A program made the translations under genes and the position numbers. The notes under the pieces were generated by a model that made no database searches, had not been told where the DNA came from, and saw nothing but the letters and a program-made list of their open reading frames with translations. From the NCBI RefSeq assembly GCF_038397785.1, contig NZ_CP151642.1, forward strand, positions 1,798,001 to 1,862,000: DNA of 64,000 nucleotides, given 5' to 3'. Position 1 is the stretch's first letter. Every line of letters begins with the position of its first letter. This document shows positions 1 through 7,599 of the stretch, piece by piece. This DNA is from Salinibacterium sp. TMP30 (lineage in GTDB: Bacteria; Actinomycetota; Actinomycetes; Actinomycetales; Microbacteriaceae).

Positions 1-1
1 C

Positions 2-592
2 ATCCATGTGACGATCGGCGGAGATTGCGGCGTTGAACTGGCTGCCATTGAGCATGTCAGCCCCAGCGCGCCTGCAGTGGTCTGGATTGACGCGCACCCC
101 GACCTGCACACGCCAGAATCGAGCGCGTCTGGTGCGTTTAACGGGATGGTGCTGCGCACCCTGCTCGGTGAGGGCCCTGCGGTGCTCGTGCCCGAGCATG
201 CACTCACTGCAGATCATCTGATTCTCGCGGGCGTGCGCTCAGCCGATCCCGAAGAAGATGCCTACATTCAGGATGCTGGCATCCGCTCAATCGGCGTGAT
301 CGAATTCTCTGCCGACGCGCTCCTCGAAGCAATCGCCGCAACAGGCGCAGACTCCGTCTACTTGCACATCGACCTCGATGTGCTCGACCCCGCCGACTTT
401 GCGGGGCTCGGATCGCCAGTACCGTTCGGGATTTCGCCCACACTTCTCGCAGAAACGATCCGGGCGGTGGTTGCGAAATACCCTCTCGCTGGGGCCGGAA
501 TCACCGAGTTTGCTCCGGCATCCATCACCCAGGCAGCGGATGATCTGCCTACCATTTTGAGGTTGATCGGCGCCATTACCTCGGCACGGTGA
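2..592 (+). CDS. Arginase/agmatinase-family ureohydrolase (5' partial)
   Basis: The reading frame is open from the window edge, so the N-terminus lies outside. The GTG at 8 is internal, because the codons before it continue the family pattern. Visible metal-site motifs are GGDC, DAHPD and DLDVLDP, in the order used by the arginase/agmatinase/formimidoylglutamase superfamily. These enzymes hydrolyse guanidino or formimino groups with a two-manganese centre. The first motif reads GGDC where classical arginases have GGDH, so one Mn-ligand histidine is replaced by cysteine. The substrate (arginine, agmatine, formiminoglutamate or another) cannot be told from this part. The gene ends 57 bp before the crotonase gene on the same strand, so co-transcription is possible but not shown. 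Confidence 0.85.
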   Translation: MHVTIGGDCGVELAAIEHVSPSAPAVVWIDAHPDLHTPESSASGAFNGMVLRTLLGEGPAVLVPEHALTADHLILAGVRSADPEEDAYIQDAGIRSIGVIEFSADALLEAIAATGADSVYLHIDLDVLDPADFAGLGSPVPFGISPTLLAETIRAVVAKYPLAGAGITEFAPASITQAADDLPTILRLIGAITSAR

Positions 593-649
593 TGCACTGA
601 TCGTTCAGAATCTGGCGACGCGTCAGCGCTTGCGCCGTAGTCTGGGAAC

Positions 650-1450
650 ATGACTGACACCAGCACAAGTTCCGCAAAGATTACGCTCGAACGGGACGGT
701 CACGTTCTGCTCATCGGTCTGAATAGGGTCGACAAACGTAACGCCGCCGACCTCGAACTGCTTTCGCAGCTTGCTCTTGCCTACGGCGAGCTTGAGCGTG
801 ATCCCGAGCTACGCGCTGGTTTCGTTTTCGCGCACGGTGACCACTTCACTGGCGGCCTTGACTTGGCCGACATCGGGCCGCGAATCGGCGCCGATGGGCT
901 CGATATGGTGCCCGAGGGCGGAATCAACCCCTGGCAAGTCTCGGGCCAAAAACTCTCCAAGCCCGTCGTGATCGCCGTTCAGGGAACCTGTCTTACTCTC
1001 GGAATTGAGCTCATCTTGGCCAGCGATATCGCTATCGCCGCCGATTCGAGTGTCTTCGGCCAGGTAGAAGTGTCTCGCGGCATCTTGCCCTTCGGGGGAG
1101 CAACAATTCGGTTCCCGCGTCAAGTGGGCTGGTCGAACGCGATGCGGTGGATCCTCACCGGCGATAGCTTCGATGCCGCCGAGGCTCACCGCATCGGACT
1201 CGTCCAAGAGGTGGTGCCGCATGGCGAACAGTATGCCCGGGGACTTGAGCTCGCCCAGCGCGTAGCCGCCCAAGCGCCACTCGCCGTGCAAGCCGCACTC
1301 AAGAATGCCAACATTGCGGTTCGCGATGGCGACGCCGCAGCAGAGGTTGCTCTGCAGCCGGAGCTCGTCGCGCTCGCGCAGAGTGAAGATTCCCGAATCG
1401 GAATGCAAGCATTCATGACTCGCACGACCGCATCCTTCATCGGAAAGTAG
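650..1450 (+). CDS. Crotonase-superfamily enoyl-CoA hydratase/isomerase-like protein
   Basis: The product has 266 residues, the normal length for a single-domain crotonase. It carries the CoA-fold core, with a GLDLADIG segment near residue 75, an oxyanion-hole strand around GTCLTLGIEL and the FGQVEVSRGILPFGG stretch. Family members hydrate, isomerise or hydrolyse acyl-CoA thioesters. Aligned by eye without gaps to mammalian enoyl-CoA hydratase, the first catalytic glutamate (in QVE) is kept, but the second (in AMEM) is replaced by arginine (in AMRW). Classical 2-enoyl-CoA hydration is therefore doubtful. The stop codon is 7 bp before the flavoprotein start, which suggests one operon. No thiolase or acyl-CoA dehydrogenase is nearby to reveal the substrate. 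Confidence 0.85.
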   Translation: MTDTSTSSAKITLERDGHVLLIGLNRVDKRNAADLELLSQLALAYGELERDPELRAGFVFAHGDHFTGGLDLADIGPRIGADGLDMVPEGGINPWQVSGQKLSKPVVIAVQGTCLTLGIELILASDIAIAADSSVFGQVEVSRGILPFGGATIRFPRQVGWSNAMRWILTGDSFDAAEAHRIGLVQEVVPHGEQYARGLELAQRVAAQAPLAVQAALKNANIAVRDGDAAAEVALQPELVALAQSEDSRIGMQAFMTRTTASFIGK

Positions 1451-1457
1451 GGGAACC

Positions 1458-2870
1458 ATGGCTGACAATACGTGGGATGTCATCGTTATCGGCGCTGGCG
1501 CTGTGGGCGAGAACGCTGCAGACCGGGCAGTGCAAGGCGGACTGAGCGTCGTTCTGGTTGAGAGCGAGCTCGTTGGCGGCGAGTGCTCCTATTGGGCGTG
1601 TATGCCCTCGAAGGCGCTTATCCGCAGCGGGCTCGTACTGCGGGCAGCCGAACGCGTCGGCGGCGCAGCACAGGCCGTCACTGGCGGTATTGATGTTGCC
1701 GCACTATTGGCCCGGCGTAACAGTTTCACCAACAACTGGGATGACGCTGGCCAGGTTCGTTGGGTTGAGAAAGCAGGCATCGACCTGCGCCGTGGCCACG
1801 CGCGCCTCGACGGCCCCAAACGAGTCACCGTCACTGATGACAATGGCGAGATAACCACGTTGACTGCCAACCATGCTGTGGTCGTCGCCACCGGATCTGA
1901 CCCTAAGCTGCCTAACATTTCTGGGCTCGTCGATGCACAACCGTGGACACCGCGCGAAGCAACCTCGGTCGAAGAAGTTCCCGAGTCACTTGCCATTATC
2001 GGTGGCGGAGTGGTCGGCGTCGAAATGGCGACCGCTTATCGCGACCTCGGTGCCGAAGTGATCCTCTTCGCCCGCAGTGGACTGCTCAACGGTCAAGAGG
2101 ACTTTGCCGGCGACATGGTTGCGAAAGCGCTCCGAGAGCGCGGCGTCACCATCGTCAAGGCCTCCCCTACGCGCATCAAGCGCACCGCCCACGGGGTCGA
2201 CATCGATACAGAGACGGAGAGTTTTGCGGCATCCGAAATTTTGGTGGCGACAGGTCGCACCGCTCGCACCAACGACATTGGTCTTCAGAGCGTTGGGCTG
2301 ACCGCTGGAGACTGGCTCTCGGTTGACGACACGATGCTGGTGTACGACACCGACTGGCTCTACGCCGTTGGCGACGTCAACCACCGCGCACTGCTTACCC
2401 ACCAGGGCAAGTATCAGGCGCGCGCTGCCGGTGATGTGATTGTCGCCCGCGCGAAGGGTGCACCAGTGGATGACGCCCCGTGGGGCGCGCATGTTGCCAC
2501 TGCAGACCACGGCGCTGTTCCGCAAGTCACCTTTAGCGACCCCGAAGTTGCGTCGGTGGGCATCATGTCCGAGGATGCCGAGAAGCAGGGCATCGATGTT
2601 CAGGTCGTTGACTACAACCTCGGTTGGGTTGCCGGCGCAAGCCTGCAGGCCGACAATTATGAAGGTCAGGCGCGACTCGTTGTCGACCGCGAGCGTCAAG
2701 TCATTGTTGGTGCAACCTTTGTCGGTCAGGATGTTGCCGAGCTGCTGCATTCAGCAACGATTGCGATTGTCGGTGAGGTTCCGATCGCACGCCTCTGGCA
2801 CGCGGTTCCCTCGTACCCCACGATCAGTGAAGTATGGCTGCGACTGCTTGAAGCTATCGGGCGGCCCTAG
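1458..2870 (+). CDS. FAD-dependent pyridine nucleotide-disulfide oxidoreductase
   Basis: This 470-residue protein is a class I flavoprotein disulfide reductase. It has an N-terminal FAD motif (GAGAVGENAA), the redox-active pair in GECSYWACMPSKA (two Cys separated by four residues), a second nucleotide-binding motif (IIGGGVVGVEMA), the YAVGDVN segment that contacts FAD, and a C-terminal dimerisation domain with a conserved His (WHAVPSYPTISE). It resembles dihydrolipoamide, mycothione and mercuric reductases but is not clearly any of them. No lipoyl-enzyme, mer or mycothiol gene adjoins it. It starts 7 bp after the crotonase stop. A dithiol or disulfide substrate is inferred; its identity is unknown. 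Confidence 0.88.
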   Translation: MADNTWDVIVIGAGAVGENAADRAVQGGLSVVLVESELVGGECSYWACMPSKALIRSGLVLRAAERVGGAAQAVTGGIDVAALLARRNSFTNNWDDAGQVRWVEKAGIDLRRGHARLDGPKRVTVTDDNGEITTLTANHAVVVATGSDPKLPNISGLVDAQPWTPREATSVEEVPESLAIIGGGVVGVEMATAYRDLGAEVILFARSGLLNGQEDFAGDMVAKALRERGVTIVKASPTRIKRTAHGVDIDTETESFAASEILVATGRTARTNDIGLQSVGLTAGDWLSVDDTMLVYDTDWLYAVGDVNHRALLTHQGKYQARAAGDVIVARAKGAPVDDAPWGAHVATADHGAVPQVTFSDPEVASVGIMSEDAEKQGIDVQVVDYNLGWVAGASLQADNYEGQARLVVDRERQVIVGATFVGQDVAELLHSATIAIVGEVPIARLWHAVPSYPTISEVWLRLLEAIGRP

Positions 2871-2966
2871 CCACGCCAGCGGCAGCGGCAGGTGGCAGCA
2901 ATGGCCGGCAGCAGCCGAGCGATTAAGAGACGGTGAGCAGGCCCACAACATGAACGTTGAGACGAC

Positions 2967-3395
2967 GTGAACACTTCGAGAGGCGCACGGTTGGGGCGCG
3001 CGCTCGCCAACGCTGAGCATAATCCGCGGGCACAGCGCGTATTGCTGCACCCGGCACTGACGCGACCCGGTTATTGGTTCGCTACGGCATCCGGCCTGCT
3101 GTGGGGTGCGCTGCTGAGCGGGGGCCGGGTGCGCTCACGTGGAGGCGTGTTAGTCGCGTCGCCACTGCCTAAGTGGGCGTTTGGCCGCGGCGGCACGACG
3201 ATTGGCGCTGTCTTTCTGACGGGCGACAATGCGAGTGACTCTGTGCTCGAACATGAGGCTGTGCATCGTGCACAGTGGCGACGCTACGGGTTGTGGTTTA
3301 TTCCGCTGTATTTGCTCGCCGGGCAAGACCCGCTGGCCAATCGCTTCGAGATCGAAGCGGGGCTTGAGTTGGGCGGGTACGTTGGGGGCCGGTAG
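2967..3395 (+). CDS. Conserved actinobacterial protein with HExxH-like motif
   Basis: A small protein of 142 residues from a GTG start. A hydrophobic stretch near residues 35-50 could touch the membrane. It is followed by VLEHEAVHRAQWRRYG and later NRFEIEAGLE. HEAVH fits the zinc-metallopeptidase HExxH pattern and the later glutamates could supply a third ligand. Relatives are sometimes labelled Fe-S oxidoreductase, but there is no cysteine cluster here and that label does not fit. No enzymatic function is established. Only the final part of the protein is strongly peptidase-like, so activity is inference. A short 9-bp tandem repeat begins 11 bp after its stop. Confidence 0.7.
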   Translation: MNTSRGARLGRALANAEHNPRAQRVLLHPALTRPGYWFATASGLLWGALLSGGRVRSRGGVLVASPLPKWAFGRGGTTIGAVFLTGDNASDSVLEHEAVHRAQWRRYGLWFIPLYLLAGQDPLANRFEIEAGLELGGYVGGR

Positions 3396-3405
3396 GCGCG
3401 CTCAC

Positions 3406-3459
3406 CGCGCACAGCGCGCACAGCACGCACAGCACGCACAGCACGCACAGCACGCTCAC
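3406..3459. repeat. 9-bp tandem repeat array
   Basis: Five full head-to-tail copies are seen: two of CGCGCACAG, then three of CACGCACAG, followed by a decayed sixth (CACGCTCAC). The array sits between the stop of the HExxH-like gene and the 3' end of the SIP-domain gene on the other strand, so it is non-coding. Copy number probably varies between strains by slippage. Confidence 0.9.
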
Positions 3460-3466
3460 CGAAAAA

Positions 3467-3820
3467 CTAGTTGGAGCTGAGCAGTCGCGCGGGGCCCTGA
3501 TGGGCAACCCAGGCATAAACGGTACTTTCACCGAAGGCGCTGACAGGGAGCATTTCGCTCAACCACGCATCTACGGAACGCGTGACGCTTTGGCCGCGTT
3601 CTCGCAGCAACCAGCAGACACCGAAACGGCCGGGAGCCGCAAGCTGCTGAATCTGGTCTGCGCTGTCGACCTCAATGAACACTTGGCCGCGTGAACGGGC
3701 TGGGAGGCTCGAGAGTATCAGAGATATCGTGTCGATCGAAGTCTCGTCTCCCGCGAGCAGCACGCGGTCAGCCGACTGGGGATTCCAGGCGATCTGCGGG
3801 GTGAAGAGTTCGGGAAACAT
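3467..3820 (-). CDS. Stand-alone SIP-domain protein (siderophore-interacting, C-terminal half only)
   Basis: About 117 residues match only the C-terminal NAD(P)H-binding SIP domain of siderophore-interacting ferric reductases (RVLLAGDETSIDTISLIL, then GRFGVCWLLR). The N-terminal FAD-binding domain of full-length members, such as the one at 35126-35980, is missing. The start is placed at the ATG at 3820 because GGAG lies just upstream. The earlier in-frame ATG at 3838 lies inside an iron-box-like palindrome. Full-length relatives reduce ferric siderophores with NAD(P)H; here a role in iron uptake is inferred from the domain and the box. It could be a remnant or a subunit that works with a separate flavoprotein. 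Confidence 0.75.
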   Translation of the reverse strand: MFPELFTPQIAWNPQSADRVLLAGDETSIDTISLILSSLPARSRGQVFIEVDSADQIQQLAAPGRFGVCWLLRERGQSVTRSVDAWLSEMLPVSAFGESTVYAWVAHQGPARLLSSN

Positions 3821-3827
3821 TGACTCC

Positions 3828-3850
3828 AGTATAGGCATGCCTTACCTAAA
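3828..3850 (-). promoter_or_regulatory. Iron-box-like palindrome and -10 for the SIP-domain gene
   Basis: On the minus strand, positions 3850-3832 read TTAGGTAAGGCATGCCTAT, about 14 of 19 positions matching the DtxR/IdeR consensus TTAGGTTAGGCTAACCTAA. A TATACT hexamer (3833-3828) overlaps its end and lies just before the chosen start codon. Iron-dependent repression is inferred from the match; no regulator gene is in the window. Confidence 0.65.
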
Positions 3851-3923
3851 TTGAGCACCTCTCTGGGCGTACTCCAAGCACCGAATTCTCTTGCTTCACT
3901 CGGCGGAAACGCTGCCAGCCGTC

Positions 3924-5339
3924 CTACGCCCGAAATGCTGCCGGATGCCGCGAGCTCCACTGCAAGCGTCGCTCAAGTTGCGCGCCAATTGCCAGCAGCA
4001 CGTCTTCACGCCCTGGCCGCCCGATCAGCTGCACCCCCATTGGTAGTCCTTCGGCGGTTTCATGCACCGGGAGGCTGATCGCGGGTAGGCCCGAAACGTT
4101 TACGAAACTCGTCCACGGGGTGTATTGCACTTGCCTGGCAAAATTCTCGAAGGCATCCTCGGCGTGGAACCAGCCGAGCGGGCGCGGCGTCATCGCCATG
4201 GCCGGGGTCAGCACGGCATCGTAGGAGGAGAACTGGCGGATGACGCTGCGCTCGAACCGCGAGAGCGTTGCGATAGCGACGCCGACGTCGCGGGCGCTCA
4301 TCCGGCGTCCACTCTCGATGAGCCATTTCGTGAGGGGTTCCACGAGCTCGAGTTGTTCGCCGTCGAGGGGGATTCCGGCGGCTCCCGCTTGCCACAGCAC
4401 TGTGAAGGCTTCGGCGTATTCGGGTGAGGCTGTTAGTGCGAGGTCTTCGGTGCCATGGCCGAGCTGGTCGAGCTCGGTGCGGGCCAGGGTGAGGGCATCC
4501 TGCGCTTCGGGTGAAACGCTGATCTCGTAGGCGTCATCCCAGGGCGAGGTCGTCATGACGCCGATGGTGAAGGTGCCTTCTCCTCGGATTGCCGCGTTGA
4601 GGAACGCGCCGCCGTCCCAGGTGGGTGGCGCGACCGAGTAGGGGGAGGGGCCCGCGAGCGCGTCAAGGAGGAGCGCAGCATCTGCGACCGTGCGGGCGAG
4701 GGGCCCAGCGACCGGTAACTGCCCAAGGCTGCCGAAACCGCTGCCCGAAGGCACGCGACCACGAGAAGGCTTGAGGCCGACAAGGCCGGTGGCTGCGGCG
4801 GGAATGCGAATCGAGCCACCACCGTCCGAGCCGGGCGCGAAGGGCAAGAGTCCCGCCGACACTGCAACGGCGGCTCCCCCGCTACTGCCGCCAGCCCCCA
4901 GAGTCGTGTTCCACGGGTTACGCGCCGCGGCATCGGAGAGAGGCTCTGTGTAGGCAGGCAATCCAAACTCGGGCGTGGCGGTCTTGCCGAGGCTGATCGC
5001 CCCGGCGGCATCCAGCACCTCGACGATTTCGTCGGAGACTTCGGGCACGAAGTCGGCGAAGGCGCGCGATCCATAGGCGGTGCGCACTCCGGCGCGGGCC
5101 CACAAGTCTTTCTCGCCCGAGGCCAAGCCCCAGAGAGTGGATGCCCGGCTGCCCAGCGTCTCGAGTTCCGCTGCCCGCTCGCGTGCGGCATCCGGGGTCA
5201 CAACGGTGAAGGCCCCGAGCTCAGGGTTCAGCCGCTCGATGCGGTCGAGGTAGTGGGCGACGAGTTCGCTCGGGGTCAGCTCCCCCGTGCGCAAGAGGTG
5301 AAGTTGTTCGTTCGCGGTGAGGTGATGAAGTTCTGACAC
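3924..5339 (-). CDS. Amidase-signature family amidase
   Basis: The product has 471 residues, the usual length for amidase-signature enzymes. The Ser-cisSer-Lys catalytic set is visible: Lys77 in SGEKDLW, Ser152 in GAGGSSGGAA and Ser176 in GSDGGGSIRIPA. The 24-residue spacing between the two serines is the family norm. These enzymes hydrolyse carboxamides, or act as GatA in tRNA-dependent amidation. No gatB or gatC is adjacent and the protein starts unlike GatA, so a free-standing amidase is more likely. Its substrate is not predictable. Transcription runs towards the SIP-domain gene; 85 bp containing an iron box separate the two, so they are probably controlled independently. Confidence 0.9.
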   Translation of the reverse strand: MSELHHLTANEQLHLLRTGELTPSELVAHYLDRIERLNPELGAFTVVTPDAARERAAELETLGSRASTLWGLASGEKDLWARAGVRTAYGSRAFADFVPEVSDEIVEVLDAAGAISLGKTATPEFGLPAYTEPLSDAAARNPWNTTLGAGGSSGGAAVAVSAGLLPFAPGSDGGGSIRIPAAATGLVGLKPSRGRVPSGSGFGSLGQLPVAGPLARTVADAALLLDALAGPSPYSVAPPTWDGGAFLNAAIRGEGTFTIGVMTTSPWDDAYEISVSPEAQDALTLARTELDQLGHGTEDLALTASPEYAEAFTVLWQAGAAGIPLDGEQLELVEPLTKWLIESGRRMSARDVGVAIATLSRFERSVIRQFSSYDAVLTPAMAMTPRPLGWFHAEDAFENFARQVQYTPWTSFVNVSGLPAISLPVHETAEGLPMGVQLIGRPGREDVLLAIGAQLERRLQWSSRHPAAFRA

Positions 5340-5357
5340 GAGTTCAGCCTAAAGAAC

Positions 5358-5404
5358 TTGACAAAACCCCGCCATGCTGGTTGGTTGGTTGCATGACCAA
5401 CTAA
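5358..5404 (+). promoter_or_regulatory. Promoter/operator of the GntR-ABC operon
   Basis: TTGACA at 5358-5363 is a perfect -35 hexamer. Downstream is the inverted repeat GTTGGT-TGCATG-ACCAAC at 5384-5401, extendable to 8 of 9 paired positions per arm at 5381-5404, flanked by further TTGGT/ACCAA units. A repeat covering the expected -10 region is the layout of an autoregulated YtrA-type GntR operator. No good -10 hexamer was found, so the exact transcription start is open. An AGAAAGGAGG ribosome-binding site precedes the ATG at 5449. Confidence 0.6.
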
Positions 5405-5448
5405 CCCACTAACCAAGCACTCAAGCAACCGCAAGAAAGGAGGTACAG

Positions 5449-5808
5449 ATGGATGACTCACGCTCGATCTTCGCGCAGGTCGCCGAGAACATCGAAAACG
5501 ACATCATCTCCGGCGCTCTTTCTGAAGAGGGCCAGGTCCCCTCGACGAACGAGTTCGCAGCCTTCTATCGCATCAACCCCGCGACCGCCCTCAAAGGTGT
5601 GAACGTGCTCGTCGATGCAGGAATTCTCTACAAGAAACGAGGTATCGGAATGTTTGTCGCCACCGGCGCTCAAGAAAAACTTAAAGGTGCACGCCGCGAC
5701 AAGTTCAGCAGCGAGTACGTGCGTCCGCTCTTAGACGAAGCAGAAAAGCTTGGCATCGACTCCACCCAACTTGCCCAGATGATCGCCAAGGAGGCGAAAA
5801 ACTCATGA
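5449..5808 (+). CDS. GntR-family regulator, YtrA type
   Basis: This is a short 119-residue regulator. It has an N-terminal winged helix-turn-helix (ENIENDIISGALSEEGQVPSTNEFA, then INPATALKGVNVLVDAGILYKKRG) and only a short helical tail, the build of the YtrA subfamily. Those proteins usually repress their own operon, which encodes an ABC transporter, and respond to cell-envelope stress or an unknown ligand. The gene overlaps the next by 4 bp (ATGA) and is preceded by a palindrome that is the likely binding site. The effector is unknown. Confidence 0.9.
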   Translation: MDDSRSIFAQVAENIENDIISGALSEEGQVPSTNEFAAFYRINPATALKGVNVLVDAGILYKKRGIGMFVATGAQEKLKGARRDKFSSEYVRPLLDEAEKLGIDSTQLAQMIAKEAKNS

Positions 5809-6695
5809 CATCAACCATCGAGGTACACAACCTCACGAAACGATTTGGGAAAGTCGTCGCCGTCAACGACGTGACTTTCTCCGTTGCAGAAAACAAAATC
5901 TATGGCCTGCTCGGCCGCAATGGCGCCGGCAAGACCACACTCATGCAGTTGCTCACCGGCCAAGAATTTGCCAGTGAAGGCACGATCTCACTGTTTGGGC
6001 AGGCACCGGTGGAAAATGCCAAGGTGCTGCAAAACACGTGCTTCATCAAAGAGAGTCAGCGCTACCCCGAAGACTTCCGCCCCAAAGACGTATTTAAGAC
6101 TGCGCCGTGGTTCTTCGCAAACTGGGATCAGGAGTTCGCCGAGCGACTCATCGCCGACTTCCGACTCCCGCTCGACCGCCGCATCAAGAAGCTCTCGCGC
6201 GGCCAACTATCCTCCATCGGCGTCATCGTGGGTCTCGCCTCGCGCGCACCGCTCACCTTCTTCGATGAGCCCTACCTGGGGTTGGATGCCGTGGCTCGCC
6301 ACATCTTCTACGACCGTCTGCTTGAGGACTACGCCAACCATCCGCGCACGGTCGTACTCTCCACCCACCTCATTGACGAGGTCAGCAACCTTCTCGAACA
6401 CGTACTCGTTATCGATGACGGCAAGCTCCTCATCAACGAGGATGCTGAAACTCTGCGCAATCGTGCCACCACCATCGTCGGCATGAGGACCGCTGTTGAC
6501 GCGTTTGTCAGCAACCGAAAAGTGCTGCACCGCGATGGCATTGGCGGGCTCAGCTCGGTAACCGTTGCCGGGCTCAACGAGAGCGAGCGCCGCGACGCGA
6601 AAGCCGCCGGGCTGGAACTGTCACCGGTCTCGCTGCAGCAGCTCATCATCCAACTCACCAGCAACGAGACCAAGGAATTCGAGGCCAGCGCATGA
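5805..6695 (+). CDS. ABC transporter ATP-binding protein
   Basis: A 296-residue cytoplasmic ATPase. Walker A is GRNGAGKTT (residues 38-46), the signature is LSRGQ in place of LSGGQ, Walker B is LTFFDEP, and the switch histidine follows in LSTHLIDE. A C-terminal region of about 80 residues after the core is typical of exporters in YtrA-controlled operons. It overlaps the regulator upstream and the permease downstream by 4 bp each, so the three proteins are translationally coupled. The substrate is unknown; envelope-active peptides are the usual guess for this architecture. Confidence 0.92.
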   Translation: MTSTIEVHNLTKRFGKVVAVNDVTFSVAENKIYGLLGRNGAGKTTLMQLLTGQEFASEGTISLFGQAPVENAKVLQNTCFIKESQRYPEDFRPKDVFKTAPWFFANWDQEFAERLIADFRLPLDRRIKKLSRGQLSSIGVIVGLASRAPLTFFDEPYLGLDAVARHIFYDRLLEDYANHPRTVVLSTHLIDEVSNLLEHVLVIDDGKLLINEDAETLRNRATTIVGMRTAVDAFVSNRKVLHRDGIGGLSSVTVAGLNESERRDAKAAGLELSPVSLQQLIIQLTSNETKEFEASA

Positions 6696-7462
6696 CAACC
6701 ACAACTTCGGCGCTCGCACATGCGGCGAGCCCCCTGAAACGAATCACGAATGTCACACGACTTCACTTCGCTAACCCGTGGACGACTCTGGGATTGCCGT
6801 GGATCATCCTCGGAGTTATCTTTCTCGGCTCGCTGACAATCTGGTGGCTCATCTACTCTGCCCTCCCGCCGACCGATCGAGAAAATGCCCTACAGGGCAC
6901 GGAATTTGGGGGTTCAAGCACCTTCATCTTCATCTACATGATGGTGGTGGCAATTCAGGCGATCAGTATCACCTTCCCCTTTGCTCTCGGCTACGGGGTG
7001 ACTCGTCGGGACTACTACCTAGGCAGCTCACTGGCCTTCGTTGTCCTCGCTGTGGTGTACACCACGGGGCTCACGATTCTGGCCGCGATTGAAAAGGCAA
7101 CCAACGGTTGGGGTATGGGCGCATCACTGTTTGCACCGATCTTCTTCGGTGATTCCGCACTCGAACGCATCTATGTGGAGTTTGTGCTGTTCCTGTTCTT
7201 CCTGTTCTTCGGCGCAGCAATAGCGGCGGTCTGGGTGCGTTGGAAGGCCAACGGAGTTGTCGTGTTCTTTATCGTGGTCGGGGCCTTACTGGTGGGCCTG
7301 GTCGCACTCGCGACCTTCACTGACTCGTGGTTCGCAGTCGGCGATACCCTCGTTAGCCTCGGCGTCCTAGGGGTGGCAAGTTGGAGTCTCGTGATCACCG
7401 CGATCAGTGCGATCTCCGGATTCTTCCTGCTGCGAGGGGCAACCCCGAGAAACGCGGCGTAA
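6692..7462 (+). CDS. ABC transporter permease
   Basis: The 256-residue product has about six hydrophobic segments, starting near residues 25-50 (WIILGVIFLGSLTIWWLI) and ending with SLVITAISAISGFFLL. It is the membrane partner of the preceding ATPase, which it overlaps by 4 bp. A cytoplasmic GVTRRDYYLGSSL segment after the third helix resembles the coupling region of ABC-2-like permeases. It carries no substrate signature. A possible hairpin terminator follows at 7502-7538. Confidence 0.88.
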   Translation: MTTTTSALAHAASPLKRITNVTRLHFANPWTTLGLPWIILGVIFLGSLTIWWLIYSALPPTDRENALQGTEFGGSSTFIFIYMMVVAIQAISITFPFALGYGVTRRDYYLGSSLAFVVLAVVYTTGLTILAAIEKATNGWGMGASLFAPIFFGDSALERIYVEFVLFLFFLFFGAAIAAVWVRWKANGVVVFFIVVGALLVGLVALATFTDSWFAVGDTLVSLGVLGVASWSLVITAISAISGFFLLRGATPRNAA

Positions 7463-7501
7463 AGCCTCGTTCGACACCGCGAACGCAACCACACGACACA
7501 C

Positions 7502-7538
7502 GGATGCCCGGCTATCGCTCTGCGGAGGCCGGGCATCC
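7502..7538. terminator. Hairpin between convergent genes (possible terminator)
   Basis: A perfect 11-bp inverted repeat, GGATGCCCGGC with GCCGGGCATCC, around a 15-nt loop lies between the permease gene (plus) and the acetyltransferase gene (minus). There is no clear T-tract on either strand, so it may end transcription weakly or protect 3' ends. The bidirectional role is inferred from position. Confidence 0.5.
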
Positions 7539-7599
7539 AGTCGTTCACTCTGGCATCACTCTGGAGCCGGTGTCGGCGCTCGCCCGACCGGGTCGACAG

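Noticed and set aside
1986-2750. Long open frame on the minus strand opposite the disulfide oxidoreductase
   Set aside because: It lacks family motifs and lies exactly opposite a well-supported gene; such frames are common in high-GC DNA.
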